Made by a program: the position numbers and the translations under genes. Shown here piece after piece: positions 16,978 to 27,097 of a DNA stretch of 64,000 bases. Each line of letters starts with the position of its first letter. Within the stretch, counting starts at the first letter, position 1. Location: contig NZ_SMAN01000001.1 of assembly GCF_004342905.1 (NCBI RefSeq), positions 275,437 to 339,436 of the forward strand. The letters are read 5' to 3'. The notes beneath the pieces were generated by a model. That model was not told where the DNA came from and did not search any database. It worked only from the letters and a program-made list of their open reading frames with translations. The stretch comes from Melghiribacillus thermohalophilus. Lineage in GTDB: Bacteria > Bacillota > Bacilli > Bacillales > Alkalibacillaceae.

Positions 16978-17358
16978 ATGGAATTTGTAATCGGAGTGGC
17001 AGTAGTGATTGCTGCTTATGTATTATATGGAGTTTTCAGATACTTTTACCAGAAGCGATATTTAACTACGCTGACGGAAGAAGAGTTTAAACAGGGTTAT
17101 AGGAAAGCCCAGCTTATCGATGTTCGGGAACCTCACGAGTATGAAGCTGGTCATATTCTGGGAGCTCGTAACATTCCTTTATCTCAACTGAAAATCCGCC
17201 TGGCCGAAATCCGCAAAGATAAACCCGTTTACCTGTACTGCCAGAGCGGAACGAGATCAAGCCGAGCAGCTTCCATCCTTCATCGGAAGGGATATGAAAA
17301 GTTAAATCACCTCAAAGGTGGTTTTAAAAAATGGACAGGAAAAGTGAAGACGAAATAA
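16978..17358 (+). CDS. yqhL: membrane-anchored rhodanese-like protein YqhL
   Basis: A 126-residue protein with an N-terminal transmembrane helix (about residues 3-23) and a single rhodanese domain. The domain shows LIDVREPHEYEAGHI, the active-site loop CQSGTRS with Cys88, and the end motif HLKGGFKKW. Rhodanese domains transfer sulfane sulfur via a cysteine persulfide; the acceptor is unknown. GGGGGAG precedes the ATG at 16978. The longer frame starting at 16903 would begin upstream of the predicted transcription start. The locus next to the gcv genes is as in B. subtilis. Confidence 0.9.
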   Translation: MEFVIGVAVVIAAYVLYGVFRYFYQKRYLTTLTEEEFKQGYRKAQLIDVREPHEYEAGHILGARNIPLSQLKIRLAEIRKDKPVYLYCQSGTRSSRAASILHRKGYEKLNHLKGGFKKWTGKVKTK

Positions 17359-17376
17359 ACTTATTTTTAAAAAGTA

Positions 17377-17408
17377 AGCGTGTTGACCAATCGTCAACAC
17401 GCTTTTTC
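17377..17408. terminator. bidirectional terminator between yqhL and gcvPB
   Basis: AGCGTGTTGAC and GTCAACACGCT form a perfect 11-bp stem with a 5-nt loop, followed by TTTTT on the plus strand and a T-rich tract on the minus strand. It serves both convergent genes. Confidence 0.9.
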
Positions 17409-17411
17409 CTT

Positions 17412-18887
17412 TTACCCTTTTTCTTTTATATAGCGCAATACAGGTTTCCTTGCCGCCATAGTTTCATCCAGTCTCTTCACCACTGTCGTATGGGGCGCTT
17501 CCTGAACGACTTCCGGATCTTCCTTAGCTTCCTGTGAAATCTGAATCATGGCATCCACGAATTCATCCAGGGTTTCTTTCGTTTCGGTTTCGGTCGGCTC
17601 AATCATCAGTGCTTCCTCAACGATTAACGGGAAGTAAATGGTTGGCGGATGATAGCCGAAGTCAAGCAGCCTCTTCGCGATATCCAGCGTACGGACACCG
17701 AGCTTTTTCTGTTTTTTGCCTGATAAAACAAATTCATGTTTACAATGCTGTTTGAAAGGCAAGTCATATTCTTCCTGCAGTCGTCTCATCATATAGTTCG
17801 CATTCAGAACCGCATACTCACTGACCTGTTTTAATCCATCCGGCCCCATCGTACGGATATACGTATAAGCACGGACATTGATGCCAAAGTTTCCGTAGTA
17901 AGGTTTTACCCGTCCGATAGATTGCGGGCGATCATGATCAAAGGAATACTTGCCGTCTTTTTTTGCCAAAATCGGTTTTGGCAAAAATGGCTTCAGTTCC
18001 TCTGTTACCCCAACCGGACCAGAACCGGGACCGCCTCCGCCATGTGGGCCTGTGAAGGTCTTATGAAGATTGAGGTGAACCACATCAAAGCCCATGTCAC
18101 CTGGACGGGCATACCCTAAAATCGCGTTCAGATTGGCACCGTCATAATACAATTTTCCGCCGGCTTCGTGTACAATTTCTGCCATTTCCAGAATATGCTC
18201 TTCAAATAATCCCAGGGTATTTGGATTCGTCAGCATTAAGGCAGCCGTGTCTTCCCCAACGACCTTTTTTAAATCCTCTAAATCAACCAGTCCACGCTCA
18301 TCGGATTTAACGGTTACAGCTTCGAATCCAGCAACAGTTGCTGATGCAGGGTTCGTACCGTGAGCCGAGTCAGGAACAATGACTTTCGTACGTTTCGTAT
18401 CTCCATTCGCTTCATGGAATGCGCGGATCATCATCAAACCGGTCCATTCACCGTGTGCCCCCGCTGCAGGCTGAAGCGTTACTTCGGCCATTCCAGTAAT
18501 TTCCGCAAGTGAAGTCTGGAGATCATACATTAATTCAAGGGCACCCTGAACGGTATCCTCATCCTGATACGGATGGATATGGCTGAACCCTTCAAAGCGG
18601 GCGACATCTTCATTAATCTTTGGATTGTATTTCATCGTACAGGACCCAAGAGGATAGAATCCGGAATCCACTCCATGATTCCGTTTGGATAAAGCGGTAT
18701 AGTGACGCATCATTTGCAGTTCACTCACCTCTGGAAGGTCCGGTTCACTGGTACGGATATAACTTTCCTCAAGTCCTTCCGAAAGGTCCGCCTCAGGCAC
18801 ATCCAGTTCAGGCAGACTGTATCCAGTACGTCCTTCTTTGCTCAACTCAAAAATGACAGGGAAATCTTTTTGATGAATATTAGCCAT
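17412..18887 (-). CDS. gcvPB: glycine dehydrogenase (decarboxylating) subunit 2
   Basis: A 491-residue beta subunit of the two-subunit P protein of the glycine cleavage system, which decarboxylates glycine and passes the aminomethyl group to GcvH lipoate. PLP-binding [15 protein letters not shown] is visible in the second half, together with [12 protein letters not shown] and HGTNPASA. The ATG at 18887 overlaps the gcvPA stop codon by 8 nt (ATGGCTAA), with GGGTGAT upstream, so translation is coupled. It is the third gene of gcvT-gcvPA-gcvPB. Confidence 0.95.
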   Translation of the reverse strand: MANIHQKDFPVIFELSKEGRTGYSLPELDVPEADLSEGLEESYIRTSEPDLPEVSELQMMRHYTALSKRNHGVDSGFYPLGSCTMKYNPKINEDVARFEGFSHIHPYQDEDTVQGALELMYDLQTSLAEITGMAEVTLQPAAGAHGEWTGLMMIRAFHEANGDTKRTKVIVPDSAHGTNPASATVAGFEAVTVKSDERGLVDLEDLKKVVGEDTAALMLTNPNTLGLFEEHILEMAEIVHEAGGKLYYDGANLNAILGYARPGDMGFDVVHLNLHKTFTGPHGGGGPGSGPVGVTEELKPFLPKPILAKKDGKYSFDHDRPQSIGRVKPYYGNFGINVRAYTYIRTMGPDGLKQVSEYAVLNANYMMRRLQEEYDLPFKQHCKHEFVLSGKKQKKLGVRTLDIAKRLLDFGYHPPTIYFPLIVEEALMIEPTETETKETLDEFVDAMIQISQEAKEDPEVVQEAPHTTVVKRLDETMAARKPVLRYIKEKG

Positions 18888-20232
18888 GAATATCACCCAA
18901 TTCTTTTACAAATTGATCAATTTCCGCCTTCGTTCTTAATTCCGTCACTGCAACCAGCATATGGTTTTCTAATCTTGAGTCAGCTCTTCCCAGATCATAT
19001 CCGCCAATCATCCCTTTGTTCAGAAGCTTTTGATTAACCTCTTTGACTGGCTGATTCAATTGAATGACAAACTCATTAAAGAACGGCCCGTTATAGGCGA
19101 TGGTAAAGCCTGCCTCTTCCAATTTTGCTTTCGCATAGCGTGCCTTATGCATATTCATAACAGCCATTTCTTTCAAACCTTTTTTGCCTAATGCAGTCAT
19201 GGCCACAGAAGAGGCCAGAGCATTTAACGCCTGATTGGAACAAATATTAGACGTTGCCTTATCCCTGCGGATATGCTGTTCCCTCGCCTGCAGGGTTAAT
19301 ACAAATCCCCGTCTGCCCTCTTCGTCAGTTGTCTGGCCTACCAGACGTCCAGGCACTTTTCGCATTAATTTTTTGGTGGTGGCAAAATAGCCGCAGTGAG
19401 GACCGCCGTACTGTGCAGGAATGCCAAACACCTGGGTATCGCCGACCACGATGTCGGCACCGAATTCTCCCGGAGGCGTTAAATACCCGAGCGCCAGCGG
19501 ATTGCTTGATACGATCATCATGGTCTTTTTATAGTCTGAAACGATACTTTTCACTTCTTTTAACGGCTCAATTTGTCCGAAGAAGTTTGGATATTGAATC
19601 ACAACGGCGGCTGTATCCTCATCCAGAGCCTCTTTCAAAGCTTCGAGGTCGGTCACCCCGTTTTGATGGGCAATCTCCACAATCTCAATGCCAGGACCCT
19701 TTGCATATGTTTGAATCACTTCAAGGGATTCAGGATGAGTCGTTTTGGAGACAATCACTTTCTTTTTGCGTGTCTGCCCTGCGCTTAAATTAACCGCTTC
19801 CGCAAGGGCCGTTCCACCATCATACATGGAGGAATTCGCGACTTCCATGCCGGTCAGTTCACAGATCATCGTCTGGAATTCAAAGATGGCCTGCAGTTCC
19901 CCTTGAGAAATTTCCGGCTGATAAGGAGTATAGGCCGTATAAAATTCAGACCTGGAAATCACATGATCCACCACAGCCGGGATATAGTGATCATAAACTC
20001 CTGCTCCTAAAAAGGAGACATGTGACTTTGTGTGGATGTTTTTGTCAGCCATTTCCTGAAGTTCTTTTCTTAACTCAGGTTCGCTTTTGGCATCTTTAAT
20101 GTTTAATTTTCCTCTGAATCGCACCTTTTCAGGAATATCTTCAAATAATTCTTCGGTGGAATCAATTCCAATGGTTTTTAACATTGCCTGTTTATCATCT
20201 TCAGTCATGGGAAGATAACGGTATTTGGCCAT
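18880..20232 (-). CDS. gcvPA: glycine dehydrogenase (decarboxylating) subunit 1
   Basis: A 450-residue alpha subunit of the split P protein. Family signatures include [18 protein letters not shown], the [20 protein letters not shown] substrate-loop region, [12 protein letters not shown] and [11 protein letters not shown]. In split P proteins the PLP lysine is carried by subunit 2. The gene starts 17 nt after gcvT and overlaps gcvPB. The whole operon is under the glycine riboswitch. Confidence 0.95.
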   Translation of the reverse strand: MAKYRYLPMTEDDKQAMLKTIGIDSTEELFEDIPEKVRFRGKLNIKDAKSEPELRKELQEMADKNIHTKSHVSFLGAGVYDHYIPAVVDHVISRSEFYTAYTPYQPEISQGELQAIFEFQTMICELTGMEVANSSMYDGGTALAEAVNLSAGQTRKKKVIVSKTTHPESLEVIQTYAKGPGIEIVEIAHQNGVTDLEALKEALDEDTAAVVIQYPNFFGQIEPLKEVKSIVSDYKKTMMIVSSNPLALGYLTPPGEFGADIVVGDTQVFGIPAQYGGPHCGYFATTKKLMRKVPGRLVGQTTDEEGRRGFVLTLQAREQHIRRDKATSNICSNQALNALASSVAMTALGKKGLKEMAVMNMHKARYAKAKLEEAGFTIAYNGPFFNEFVIQLNQPVKEVNQKLLNKGMIGGYDLGRADSRLENHMLVAVTELRTKAEIDQFVKELGDIHG

Positions 20233-20249
20233 CAGATTCAGTCCCTTCT

Positions 20250-21356
20250 TTATTTTCTTTTATAAAAAGGTGTTGCGATCACTTTAGCTTTTAAACGGCG
20301 CTTCCGAACCTGTACCTCTAGTTCAGTACCTTCAGCACTATACTCTTTTTGGACAAGAGCAAGACCGATATTTTTTTGCAGGGTTGGTGACTGGGTTCCG
20401 GATGTAACAAAACCAATCGATTGATCATCTTTCAATACTTCATACCCGTGACGGGGAATTCCTTTATCCATCATTTCAATTCCAACTAATGTTCGGTCTG
20501 GACCATTTTCTTTTTGCTCTTTCAAGGCTTCTTTACCGATAAAATCGCTTTCCTTATTGGTTTTCACCGCAAATGAAAGGCCGGCTTCAATTGGAGTAAT
20601 GTCCTTTGACAGTTCCTGTCCGTAAAGGGGCAACGTTGCCTCAAATCGAAGGGTATCCCTTGCACCCAATCCTACAGGAACAACCCCTTCTTCCTTACCG
20701 GCCTCAAGAATTTTGTTCCATAAATCAAGCCCCGATTCCCTGTGTATATAAATTTCAAAGCCATCCTCGCCAGTATATCCGGTACGGGACACTAAGCCGG
20801 GATGATTGACGCCGTGAAACGCAACACCATCGGCAAACCGGAAAAATTTAATATCGGATAAGTTTTCATCGGTCAATTTTTGTAAAATTTCTTCAGATTT
20901 AGGGCCCTGCAGAGCCAGCTGAACAATTCGGTCCGAAATATTGGTGACCGTTACGTCCCCTTGCTGATGTTTGTTCAGCCACTCATAATCCTTTTCCGTG
21001 TTCGCGGCATTGACGACCAGCAAAAATCGTTCGTCATCTTTTTTGTAAACAAGCAAATCATCTACCGTTCCCCCGTCTTCATAACACATCAGTGTATACT
21101 GGGCACGGTTTGGCACAAGCTTTCCAAGGTCATTGGTCAGCATTTTTTGTAAAAATTTCTCGCTATCAGGTCCCTCAACAAGGATTTCCCCCATATGTGA
21201 CACATCAAAAAGGCCTGCTCTGGTTCGGGTTGCGTGATGTTCTTCTTTAATGCCGGAAAACTGAACGGGAAGCTCCCACCCCCCGAAATCAATCGTTTTC
21301 GCCCCGTATTTTTCATAAACAGGGTGTAGCGGGGTTCTTTTTAAATCAGCCATCAT
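20250..21356 (-). CDS. gcvT: aminomethyltransferase (T protein)
   Basis: A 368-residue tetrahydrofolate-dependent aminomethyltransferase that releases ammonia and forms methylene-THF from the GcvH-bound intermediate. Visible are [26 protein letters not shown], the folate-binding [11 protein letters not shown] motif and GLGARDTLR. Full family length. AGGAGG precedes two adjacent ATGs (21356 and 21353); the second has the better spacing (7 nt). First gene of the operon. Confidence 0.95.
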   Translation of the reverse strand: MMADLKRTPLHPVYEKYGAKTIDFGGWELPVQFSGIKEEHHATRTRAGLFDVSHMGEILVEGPDSEKFLQKMLTNDLGKLVPNRAQYTLMCYEDGGTVDDLLVYKKDDERFLLVVNAANTEKDYEWLNKHQQGDVTVTNISDRIVQLALQGPKSEEILQKLTDENLSDIKFFRFADGVAFHGVNHPGLVSRTGYTGEDGFEIYIHRESGLDLWNKILEAGKEEGVVPVGLGARDTLRFEATLPLYGQELSKDITPIEAGLSFAVKTNKESDFIGKEALKEQKENGPDRTLVGIEMMDKGIPRHGYEVLKDDQSIGFVTSGTQSPTLQKNIGLALVQKEYSAEGTELEVQVRKRRLKAKVIATPFYKRK

Positions 21357-21388
21357 GAAACCTCCTATTTTTCCATATTTTTCCTCAA

Positions 21389-21426
21389 TAAAAAAAGAGA
21401 ATTCCTTTGTTCTACTAGAATTCTCT
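21389..21426 (-). terminator. riboswitch expression-platform terminator
   Basis: AGAGAATTC and GAATTCTCT form a stem followed by TTTTTTT on the minus strand. Its 5' arm shares the CAGAGA sequence of the P1 helix of the second glycine aptamer, so ligand-stabilised P1 and this terminator are mutually exclusive, giving glycine-induced read-through into gcvT. Confidence 0.85.
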
Positions 21427-21592
21427 GTCCTGATACCAGAAAGTTTAACAGTAATATACTGCTTTGCTTCTTGGGCGGTTCAATCGAACACTCTCCAGAG
21501 TTGCGTCATACAGGAGTCTTTTTGCCTGAGAGATTCACATCAGTATCATGTTTGCCCCTTCGGCGCCGCTTTATGCAGACTCTCCTCCTGCA
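21423..21592 (-). promoter_or_regulatory. tandem glycine riboswitch
   Basis: Two consecutive glycine aptamers on the minus strand. Aptamer 1 (21592-21511) is closed by CAGGAG/CTCCTG and carries GAGAGTC, the core GCCGAAGGGGCAAAC and AATCTCTCAGGCAAAAAGAC. Aptamer 2 (21500-21423) is closed by CTCTG/CAGAG and carries GGAGAGTG, ACCGCCCAAGAAGCAAA and TTTCTGGTATCAGGAC. About 10 nt separate them. It is followed by the terminator above and then gcvT, the standard gcv leader of Bacilli. Confidence 0.93.
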
Positions 21593-21670
21593 ATCATTCG
21601 CGCTTATGAATTTGTAATTTTTGGTTCATACTAAAAAAAGATTATGTAAGCTTTTACACGTCCGGATATT

Positions 21671-21701
21671 ATTATAGCATAAGCAGATATTGATGTGTAA
21701 A
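21671..21701 (-). promoter_or_regulatory. gcv promoter
   Basis: Minus strand: TTTACA (21701-21696), a 19-nt spacer and TGC-TATAAT (-10 at 21676-21671, extended by TG). The long spacer is offset by the extended -10. Transcription would start about 70 nt before aptamer 1. Confidence 0.55.
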
Positions 21702-21733
21702 TCATTTTTCAGAAAATGAATTGGAGGATGGCC

Positions 21734-23383
21734 ATGGATATTCAGTTACAAATTGACCGAACGTTTCCCGAACAGTTGCAGAAACGACTGGACCAGAACG
21801 GGCCATTTTGTGCATATGAGTTATTTAAAATGGCCTATGATACGGCAAAACATCTGGCTATTCCCGGCTTTAAAGGGTTAGTAACACCGGATTATTTGCC
21901 CCATATGGAGTTTCTCCCTCATCAACTGGAATGTGCCAGACAGGTCGTCGAAAATATGAACGGGCGTGCCATTCTCGCAGATGAGGTCGGGCTAGGAAAA
22001 ACGATTGAAGCCGGTTTAATTCTTAAAGAGTATATGATTCGTGGCCTGGCAAAAAAAGTATTAATTTTAGTGCCTGCCTCTCTGGTAAATCAGTGGGTGA
22101 GTGAATTAAATGAAAAGTTTTATATACCCGCTGTACCACAAAAGAAATCATATGTCTTTGAACAATTCGATATTGTTGTTTCTTCCATTGATACAGCTAA
22201 AAGAAAGCCATACAGCGACATCGTACTAAATCAGCATTATGACATGGTGATTATAGATGAAGCTCATAAATTGAGAAATCATAAAACAAAAAATTACCAG
22301 TTTGTTCGAAAACTAAAAAAAACCTATTGCCTGCTGCTCACTGCTACCCCTGTCCAGAACAAATTGACCGACATCTTTAATCTGGTAACTATACTAAAAC
22401 CAGGATATCTGGGGAGCTATGAAGAATTCACAGAACATTTCGGGCGAAAGAAAAATGTCCTAAAGCAGGAAGAAAAATTACAGCAGCTCATTCAAAACGT
22501 AATGGTCAGAAACCGAAGAGAAGATACAGGGGTCAATTGGACCAAAAGAAATATTGAAACGATCTGGGTAGAGTTCAGTGACGAGGAATATGAAGTGTAC
22601 CTCGATCTGGAAAAAAATGTATCACACACCGATCCATTCACAGCCCTGACGTTGAAAAGGGAATTTTGTTCCAGCCGTGAAGCTTGCTATTTATCATTAA
22701 AAAAAATACTTCAAAAAAATGATCATCATCTCAAAGGGAGTATTGAAAATATCATTGAAAAGATTGAGGGGCTTCCTCATCACTCCAAAGCTAAAAAAGT
22801 CGCCGAGCTTATCCGGAACTCAGATGAAAAATTCATCGTCTTTACCGAATATCGGGCCAGTCAGCTCTATTTACAATGGATTTTGCAACAGCATGGCATC
22901 TCTTCTGTGCCCTACAGAGGGGGATATAAAAGGAGCAAAAAAGAGTGGATGAAGCAGTTATTCCAAAACCATGCACAGGTTCTAATTTCCACTGAAGCAG
23001 GCGGGGAAGGGATCAACCTTCAATTTTGCCGCAACATGATTCATTATGATCTGCCCTGGAACCCCATGCGCCTGGAACAAAGAATCGGAAGAATCCACCG
23101 GTATGGACAGTCCAAAGATGTCCATATCTATTATCTGGCTCTAAAAAATACCCTTGATGAGCAGCTCCTTTCTCTGCTCTATGAAAAACTCGATTTATTT
23201 GAGCGAGTGATCGGTGAACTTGATGATATATTGGAGCGGCTAAATATCCAAAATCTCGATGAGGAAATCAAAGAGATTTTCGCCCGGTCAAAATCAGCCG
23301 GTGAAGCCAGAATCAAAATTGATAATTTAACAGCAGCGTTTCACGATGTTACTGAATATCCAGCAAGAGGAGGCAGAATATGA
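21734..23383 (+). CDS. yqhH: SNF2-family helicase-like protein YqhH
   Basis: A 549-residue SF2/SNF2 ATPase. Motif I is LADEVGLGKTIEAGL near residues 80-94, motif Ia is VLILVPASLV, motif II is the DEAH box (IIDEAHKLRN), motif III is LLLTATPVQN, and the helicase C domain shows STEAGGEGINLQF and QRIGRIHRYGQ. No accessory domain is visible; the target is unknown. The ATG at 21734 follows GGAGG; upstream in-frame codons lie before it. It is divergent from gcvT and overlaps yqhG by 4 nt. Confidence 0.9.
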   Translation: MDIQLQIDRTFPEQLQKRLDQNGPFCAYELFKMAYDTAKHLAIPGFKGLVTPDYLPHMEFLPHQLECARQVVENMNGRAILADEVGLGKTIEAGLILKEYMIRGLAKKVLILVPASLVNQWVSELNEKFYIPAVPQKKSYVFEQFDIVVSSIDTAKRKPYSDIVLNQHYDMVIIDEAHKLRNHKTKNYQFVRKLKKTYCLLLTATPVQNKLTDIFNLVTILKPGYLGSYEEFTEHFGRKKNVLKQEEKLQQLIQNVMVRNRREDTGVNWTKRNIETIWVEFSDEEYEVYLDLEKNVSHTDPFTALTLKREFCSSREACYLSLKKILQKNDHHLKGSIENIIEKIEGLPHHSKAKKVAELIRNSDEKFIVFTEYRASQLYLQWILQQHGISSVPYRGGYKRSKKEWMKQLFQNHAQVLISTEAGGEGINLQFCRNMIHYDLPWNPMRLEQRIGRIHRYGQSKDVHIYYLALKNTLDEQLLSLLYEKLDLFERVIGELDDILERLNIQNLDEEIKEIFARSKSAGEARIKIDNLTAAFHDVTEYPARGGRI

Positions 23384-24201
23384 AGCAGCATGACATTCAT
23401 CACTTTTTACGAAAATATTTTGATCTCAATCAGTGCCCTGTCATCGATGAACAGAATGGTAAAATAACTGTCCGATTAACGGAAGAGCTGGACCGCCTGC
23501 TCATGAACCGCCCCTTTTACTGGGAATACATGAAAAAAATCGGTCGTCAGGGGGAACCTGCTGTCATCACATTTATTTCCAATCCAGAATTAAAGGAGGA
23601 AGAGGGGGAATGGATTCACTTTGGTTCCCCAAGACTGCACCAGATATTTGACTCCCTGCTGAGTCAGGGAAAATATACGGTCGTTTACGAACAGACAGGC
23701 ACAAAAGGACAGAACACCCCTTTAATTCCATGGCTGGTTACAAACATCAAAATCAGTTATAAAGGAAGGCAAAAAAAAGATGAAGTTCTATCCATAGGAC
23801 TTCATCTTATAAATGGCGCTATTTTAAAACCATTTATGGAAATCATCAATCCTATCCAGATGGACACAGCAATTGCGGATTACTGCTATACCATCTCACC
23901 ATTAATCCGGGTTCAGAGTGCATATACAAGAATGGTACGGTTCCTTGAGACCTACCTGAAAGAAAAAGATACAGAATGGGCGAAAGAAGCCTTTGATGAA
24001 TATCAGGCTGAAAAACAATTATTGGATCATTTTTACAGCGTCTACCAGGAAAAGGGAGAAAAAGAGGGAAAAGAGACGAGGTTTGAGGAAGAATTGGTAC
24101 AACTCAAAAAAAGACTTATGCCATGTATTCAGATTGAAGTCGTCAATGGCGGAATGTTTTACCTGAGTCAGCACACAACCGATCATCTCTTATCCCTATA
24201 A
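23380..24201 (+). CDS. yqhG: YqhG family protein
   Basis: A 273-residue protein of the YqhG family, conserved only next to yqhH in Bacilli. It begins QHDIHHFLRKYFDLNQCP and has the characteristic NRPFYWEYMKKIGRQGEP segment near residue 45 and VTNIKISYKGRQKKDE near 125. No membrane segment. The function is unknown; overlap with the SNF2-like ATPase gene (ATGA) suggests they act together. Its last 19 nt overlap the 3' end of convergent yqzE. Confidence 0.85.
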   Translation: MKQHDIHHFLRKYFDLNQCPVIDEQNGKITVRLTEELDRLLMNRPFYWEYMKKIGRQGEPAVITFISNPELKEEEGEWIHFGSPRLHQIFDSLLSQGKYTVVYEQTGTKGQNTPLIPWLVTNIKISYKGRQKKDEVLSIGLHLINGAILKPFMEIINPIQMDTAIADYCYTISPLIRVQSAYTRMVRFLETYLKEKDTEWAKEAFDEYQAEKQLLDHFYSVYQEKGEKEGKETRFEEELVQLKKRLMPCIQIEVVNGGMFYLSQHTTDHLLSL

Positions 24202-24392
24202 ACAGACATCCGTCTTTTTTTTGTATCGAAAAACATTTTCAAGGCAAAGGGGATCAGCCCGAAGTACCTGATTGCTCTTGCTTCCTTCTGCGCTTTTTTT
24301 AACTCTTTTTTCCGTTTTCTTTCTACTTTTGGAGTATGCATATATTTTAATAATTCCTGTGTCATCATTTTTACAAGATCGTTTCCGGACAT
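24183..24392 (-). CDS. yqzE: YqzE family small protein
   Basis: A 69-residue, lysine-rich protein matching the YqzE family: SGNDLVKMMTQELLKYM at the start, a KRKKELKKAQKEAR stretch in the middle and a hydrophobic YFGLIPFALKMFF segment near the end, possibly membrane-associating. The second ATG (24392) is chosen because AAGGAG lies 9 nt upstream; the first (24401) abuts it. Conserved with comG in Bacilli; function unknown. It converges on yqhG with 19 nt overlap. Confidence 0.8.
   Translation of the reverse strand: MSGNDLVKMMTQELLKYMHTPKVERKRKKELKKAQKEARAIRYFGLIPFALKMFFDTKKRRMSVYRDKR
24202..24226 (+). terminator. weak terminator after yqhG
   Basis: AGAC-ATCC-GTCT followed by TTTTTTTT immediately after the yqhG stop codon. 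The stem is only 4-6 bp, but the U-run is long. It overlaps the yqzE coding region on the other strand. Confidence 0.4.
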
Positions 24393-24432
24393 TTTGCTCA
24401 TCTCCTTTTTCTTTTATTTTTTCCGGAAACGG

Positions 24433-24927
24433 CTAGTTTATCCCACTTAAAATTTCTTCTACAACCATTCGTACATCTCTATTATTCGTATCTATCACTC
24501 GGTGGGCGGTAGTCCTATAAAGCTGGAACCTTCTCTGGAAAAGCTGTTCCACTTCGTCTTTTCCTTTTTGCCACAGCGGTCTGGACCGGTCATCAGCCAG
24601 CCTCTTCCTGATCACCTCAAGGTCCGTATTCAGGAAAATGACTTGATAATGTTCTTTCAGCCATTTTCGGTTTTCTCTCCGTTCCACAATCCCTCCGCCA
24701 GTAGAGACCACGACATCAAAAGTAGGCATCTGTTTCAGAACCATCGTTTCGTAATCTCGAAAGATCTTTTCACCTTTTGATGAAAAAAGTTCGGGTATAG
24801 ATTTTCCGCATTGTATTTCAATTTGATGATCCGTATCCAGAAAAGCAAGCTGAAGAGCATTTGCGAGCTCCTCTCCCACAGACGTTTTTCCGCTTCCCAT
24901 AAATCCGATTAAACTTATTCCTTTCAT
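24433..24927 (-). CDS. aroK: shikimate kinase
   Basis: A 164-residue P-loop kinase phosphorylating shikimate with ATP. Walker A is GFMGSGKTS (residues 8-16). Shikimate-binding elements are LDTD (Asp near 33), the FRDYE arginine region and STGGGIV; the lid carries DDRSRPLW. The ATG at 24927 follows a G-rich site; the upstream in-frame ATG at 24948 is less likely. It lies between yqzE and the comG operon, divergent from comGA, exactly as in B. subtilis. Confidence 0.93.
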   Translation of the reverse strand: MKGISLIGFMGSGKTSVGEELANALQLAFLDTDHQIEIQCGKSIPELFSSKGEKIFRDYETMVLKQMPTFDVVVSTGGGIVERRENRKWLKEHYQVIFLNTDLEVIRKRLADDRSRPLWQKGKDEVEQLFQRRFQLYRTTAHRVIDTNNRDVRMVVEEILSGIN

Positions 24928-25021
24928 GTTTTGTCCCCCCCGATCCATTTTTTTAAAAAATTTCAGAAGGATTTTTGAAATAAAGGTCGAATCATTTTTT
25001 TGACCATGATTTTAAGGAGTG

Positions 25022-26068
25022 ATGTTGTATTTGAAAAAACCGATAAAAACCTCCGCATACCGCATGATTCATCAGGCCATTGAACGATCTGCTTCAGACA
25101 TTCACTTCTGCCCCTTTGAAGACGCCGTTCATATTTATTTCCGTATCAATGGTGTCCGCACGTTTCAAACCTCTATTTCAATGGATGAATATCAGTCCCT
25201 CATTTCCCGGTTAAAATTCACGTCCGGAATGGACATAGGTGAATCGAGAAAGCCCCAGGATGGAAAACTGTCCGTCCAGAAAGACAGCCATCTGTATGAC
25301 CTCCGTTTATCCACCTTACCTACACAGCATTCCGAAAGTCTAGCCATTCGAATCTTACCTAGACACATGGTTCCGAATTTTGATCATCTCTTTCTTTTTC
25401 CTTACCAGGCCCAAAAACTCAAAAAATGGATGAACAGGAAAGCAGGTTTAGCTCTGCTGACCGGACCTACCGGCTGCGGAAAAACCACCACACTGTATGC
25501 CCTCATACAGCATCTGATGAAAGAAAAAAAATTTCAAACGATTACTCTGGAAGATCCTGTTGAAAAACAGATAACCGATGTGCTGCAGGTTCAGGTCAAT
25601 GAAAAAGCGGGTGTCACCTATCATACAGGTTTGAAAGCCGCCCTCCGACACGATCCAGACATTCTGATGGTCGGTGAGATACGTGACCGGGAAACGGCGA
25701 GATTTGCCGTTCACGCATCCTATACAGGACACCTTGTTTTTTCCACTATTCATGCCAGAGATGCATGCAGTACCATTTTCCGGCTGATTGAAATGGGCAT
25801 TTCCGAAACCGATTTGAAGCAGATTTTAATTGGCATTGCCTCTCAGGAGCTTTTGCCGATTATTCCCCCTTTTCTTTCAGGAAACATGAATCAGCGGGCC
25901 GCCATCCTGGAGATTCTGGATGGAAATTTGCTTGAACGACTGTTACATGACCTTCCGTTTAACAAACATGCTCCCTTTCCAACTTTTCAACAATTAAGGA
26001 GGAAAGCCTATGCCCTCGGATATATTAACCAAAATACCCTTCTATCATATAATCAAGAAGTCATCTAA
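25022..26068 (+). CDS. comGA: competence traffic ATPase ComGA
   Basis: A 348-residue type II/IV secretion ATPase that powers assembly of the competence pseudopilus. Visible are the N-terminal ASDIHFCP segment, MDIGESRKPQDG, Walker A GPTGCGKT (148-155), the Asp box TLEDPVE, Walker B ILMVGEIRD (from 214) and the His box HLVFSTIHARD. Like other ComGA proteins it lacks a complete zinc tetracysteine motif. AAGGAG is very close to ATG 25022; TTG codons a few residues in are alternatives. First gene of the seven-gene comG operon, normally ComK-activated. Confidence 0.93.
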   Translation: MLYLKKPIKTSAYRMIHQAIERSASDIHFCPFEDAVHIYFRINGVRTFQTSISMDEYQSLISRLKFTSGMDIGESRKPQDGKLSVQKDSHLYDLRLSTLPTQHSESLAIRILPRHMVPNFDHLFLFPYQAQKLKKWMNRKAGLALLTGPTGCGKTTTLYALIQHLMKEKKFQTITLEDPVEKQITDVLQVQVNEKAGVTYHTGLKAALRHDPDILMVGEIRDRETARFAVHASYTGHLVFSTIHARDACSTIFRLIEMGISETDLKQILIGIASQELLPIIPPFLSGNMNQRAAILEILDGNLLERLLHDLPFNKHAPFPTFQQLRRKAYALGYINQNTLLSYNQEVI

Positions 26069-27083
26069 ACTTCCGTTAGACGTGCAAATAGTATTTTTAA
26101 GCCGATTGGGCACACTTCTGGAAAAAGGTTACACTCTTGTAGATGGACTTGAATTAATGAAACTGGATCCCAAACATGGGCAAATAGCCCATCATATCCA
26201 TTTTGAGCTGATTCACGGGCGATCCCTTGAAGCTATTTTCAAATCCCTCGGTTTTTCCAGCATGGTTATTTCGTTCTTATACTTATCCCGTTCAACTGGA
26301 AACCTTGATTTTCTGTTAGAACGGTGCAGCCACATTTTAAAACAGAAAAAACATTACCAGGACCAGTTTAGAAAAGTCATGCGATATCCGCTGCTGCTCA
26401 TGTTTCTGTTATTTTTGATCATCATGTTCCTTCACAGGCATCTGCTTCCTTCCCTTCAACATTTTTATCACAGTCTAAAGGAAACAGAAATCGATGGAAC
26501 CATGAAAACGATTTATTTGTTTACGGATTGGACCATTAAATGTTTATATATTCTCTTTTTCTTGATGGTTCTCCTCTTTCTCTTCTGGATATGGGGTAGA
26601 AACCGACTATCAGTTGAGAACCAAATTCTCATTTTTTCAAAAATCCCTTTTGTAAACAAATTGAAACGAGTAGAAATCACTTACCTCTTCAGTTTTCATT
26701 TAAGCCTTCTTCTCCAGAATGGTTCTACAATCAAATCTGCCCTTTCCATCATGAAAGAGCAAAATCATATGCCGATTTTGTCCAGGTACGCTGAGGAATT
26801 ACAGCAGATTCTGTATGAGGGGAAGAACATACATGCAGAAATTGTCAATTTTCAGCTGTTTGAGAGGGAACTGTCATATATTTTCAAACGCAGCCTTGAC
26901 CGTGGGAATTTAGAAAAAGACTTATATCATTATGCACATCTATTAATGGGCACCATGGAAAACAGCATGATGAAATATATTTCGCTGATTCAGCCTTCCC
27001 TTTTTATTTTTTTCGGAAGTCTGATTGTAGCCATCTATTTTTCCATTTTTTACCCTCTTTTTCATCTCATTCAATCCATATAA
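26010..27083 (+). CDS. comGB: competence membrane platform protein ComGB
   Basis: A 357-residue GspF/PilC-type inner-membrane platform protein that couples ComGA to pilin assembly. Three hydrophobic segments are visible (about 127-146, 174-200 and 328-350), with the family motif ERCSHILKQKKHYQDQFRK before the first. AGGAGG lies 7 nt before the ATG, so the 59-nt overlap with comGA is real, as in other Bacilli. Confidence 0.92.
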   Translation: MPSDILTKIPFYHIIKKSSKLPLDVQIVFLSRLGTLLEKGYTLVDGLELMKLDPKHGQIAHHIHFELIHGRSLEAIFKSLGFSSMVISFLYLSRSTGNLDFLLERCSHILKQKKHYQDQFRKVMRYPLLLMFLLFLIIMFLHRHLLPSLQHFYHSLKETEIDGTMKTIYLFTDWTIKCLYILFFLMVLLFLFWIWGRNRLSVENQILIFSKIPFVNKLKRVEITYLFSFHLSLLLQNGSTIKSALSIMKEQNHMPILSRYAEELQQILYEGKNIHAEIVNFQLFERELSYIFKRSLDRGNLEKDLYHYAHLLMGTMENSMMKYISLIQPSLFIFFGSLIVAIYFSIFYPLFHLIQSI

Positions 27084-27097
27084 AAGGAGGAAAAGGT

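Noticed and set aside
24949-25021. ComK boxes before comGA
   Set aside because: The region is A/T-rich, but I could not find clean AAAA-N5-TTTT pairs with standard spacing; ComK control is likely from family knowledge only.
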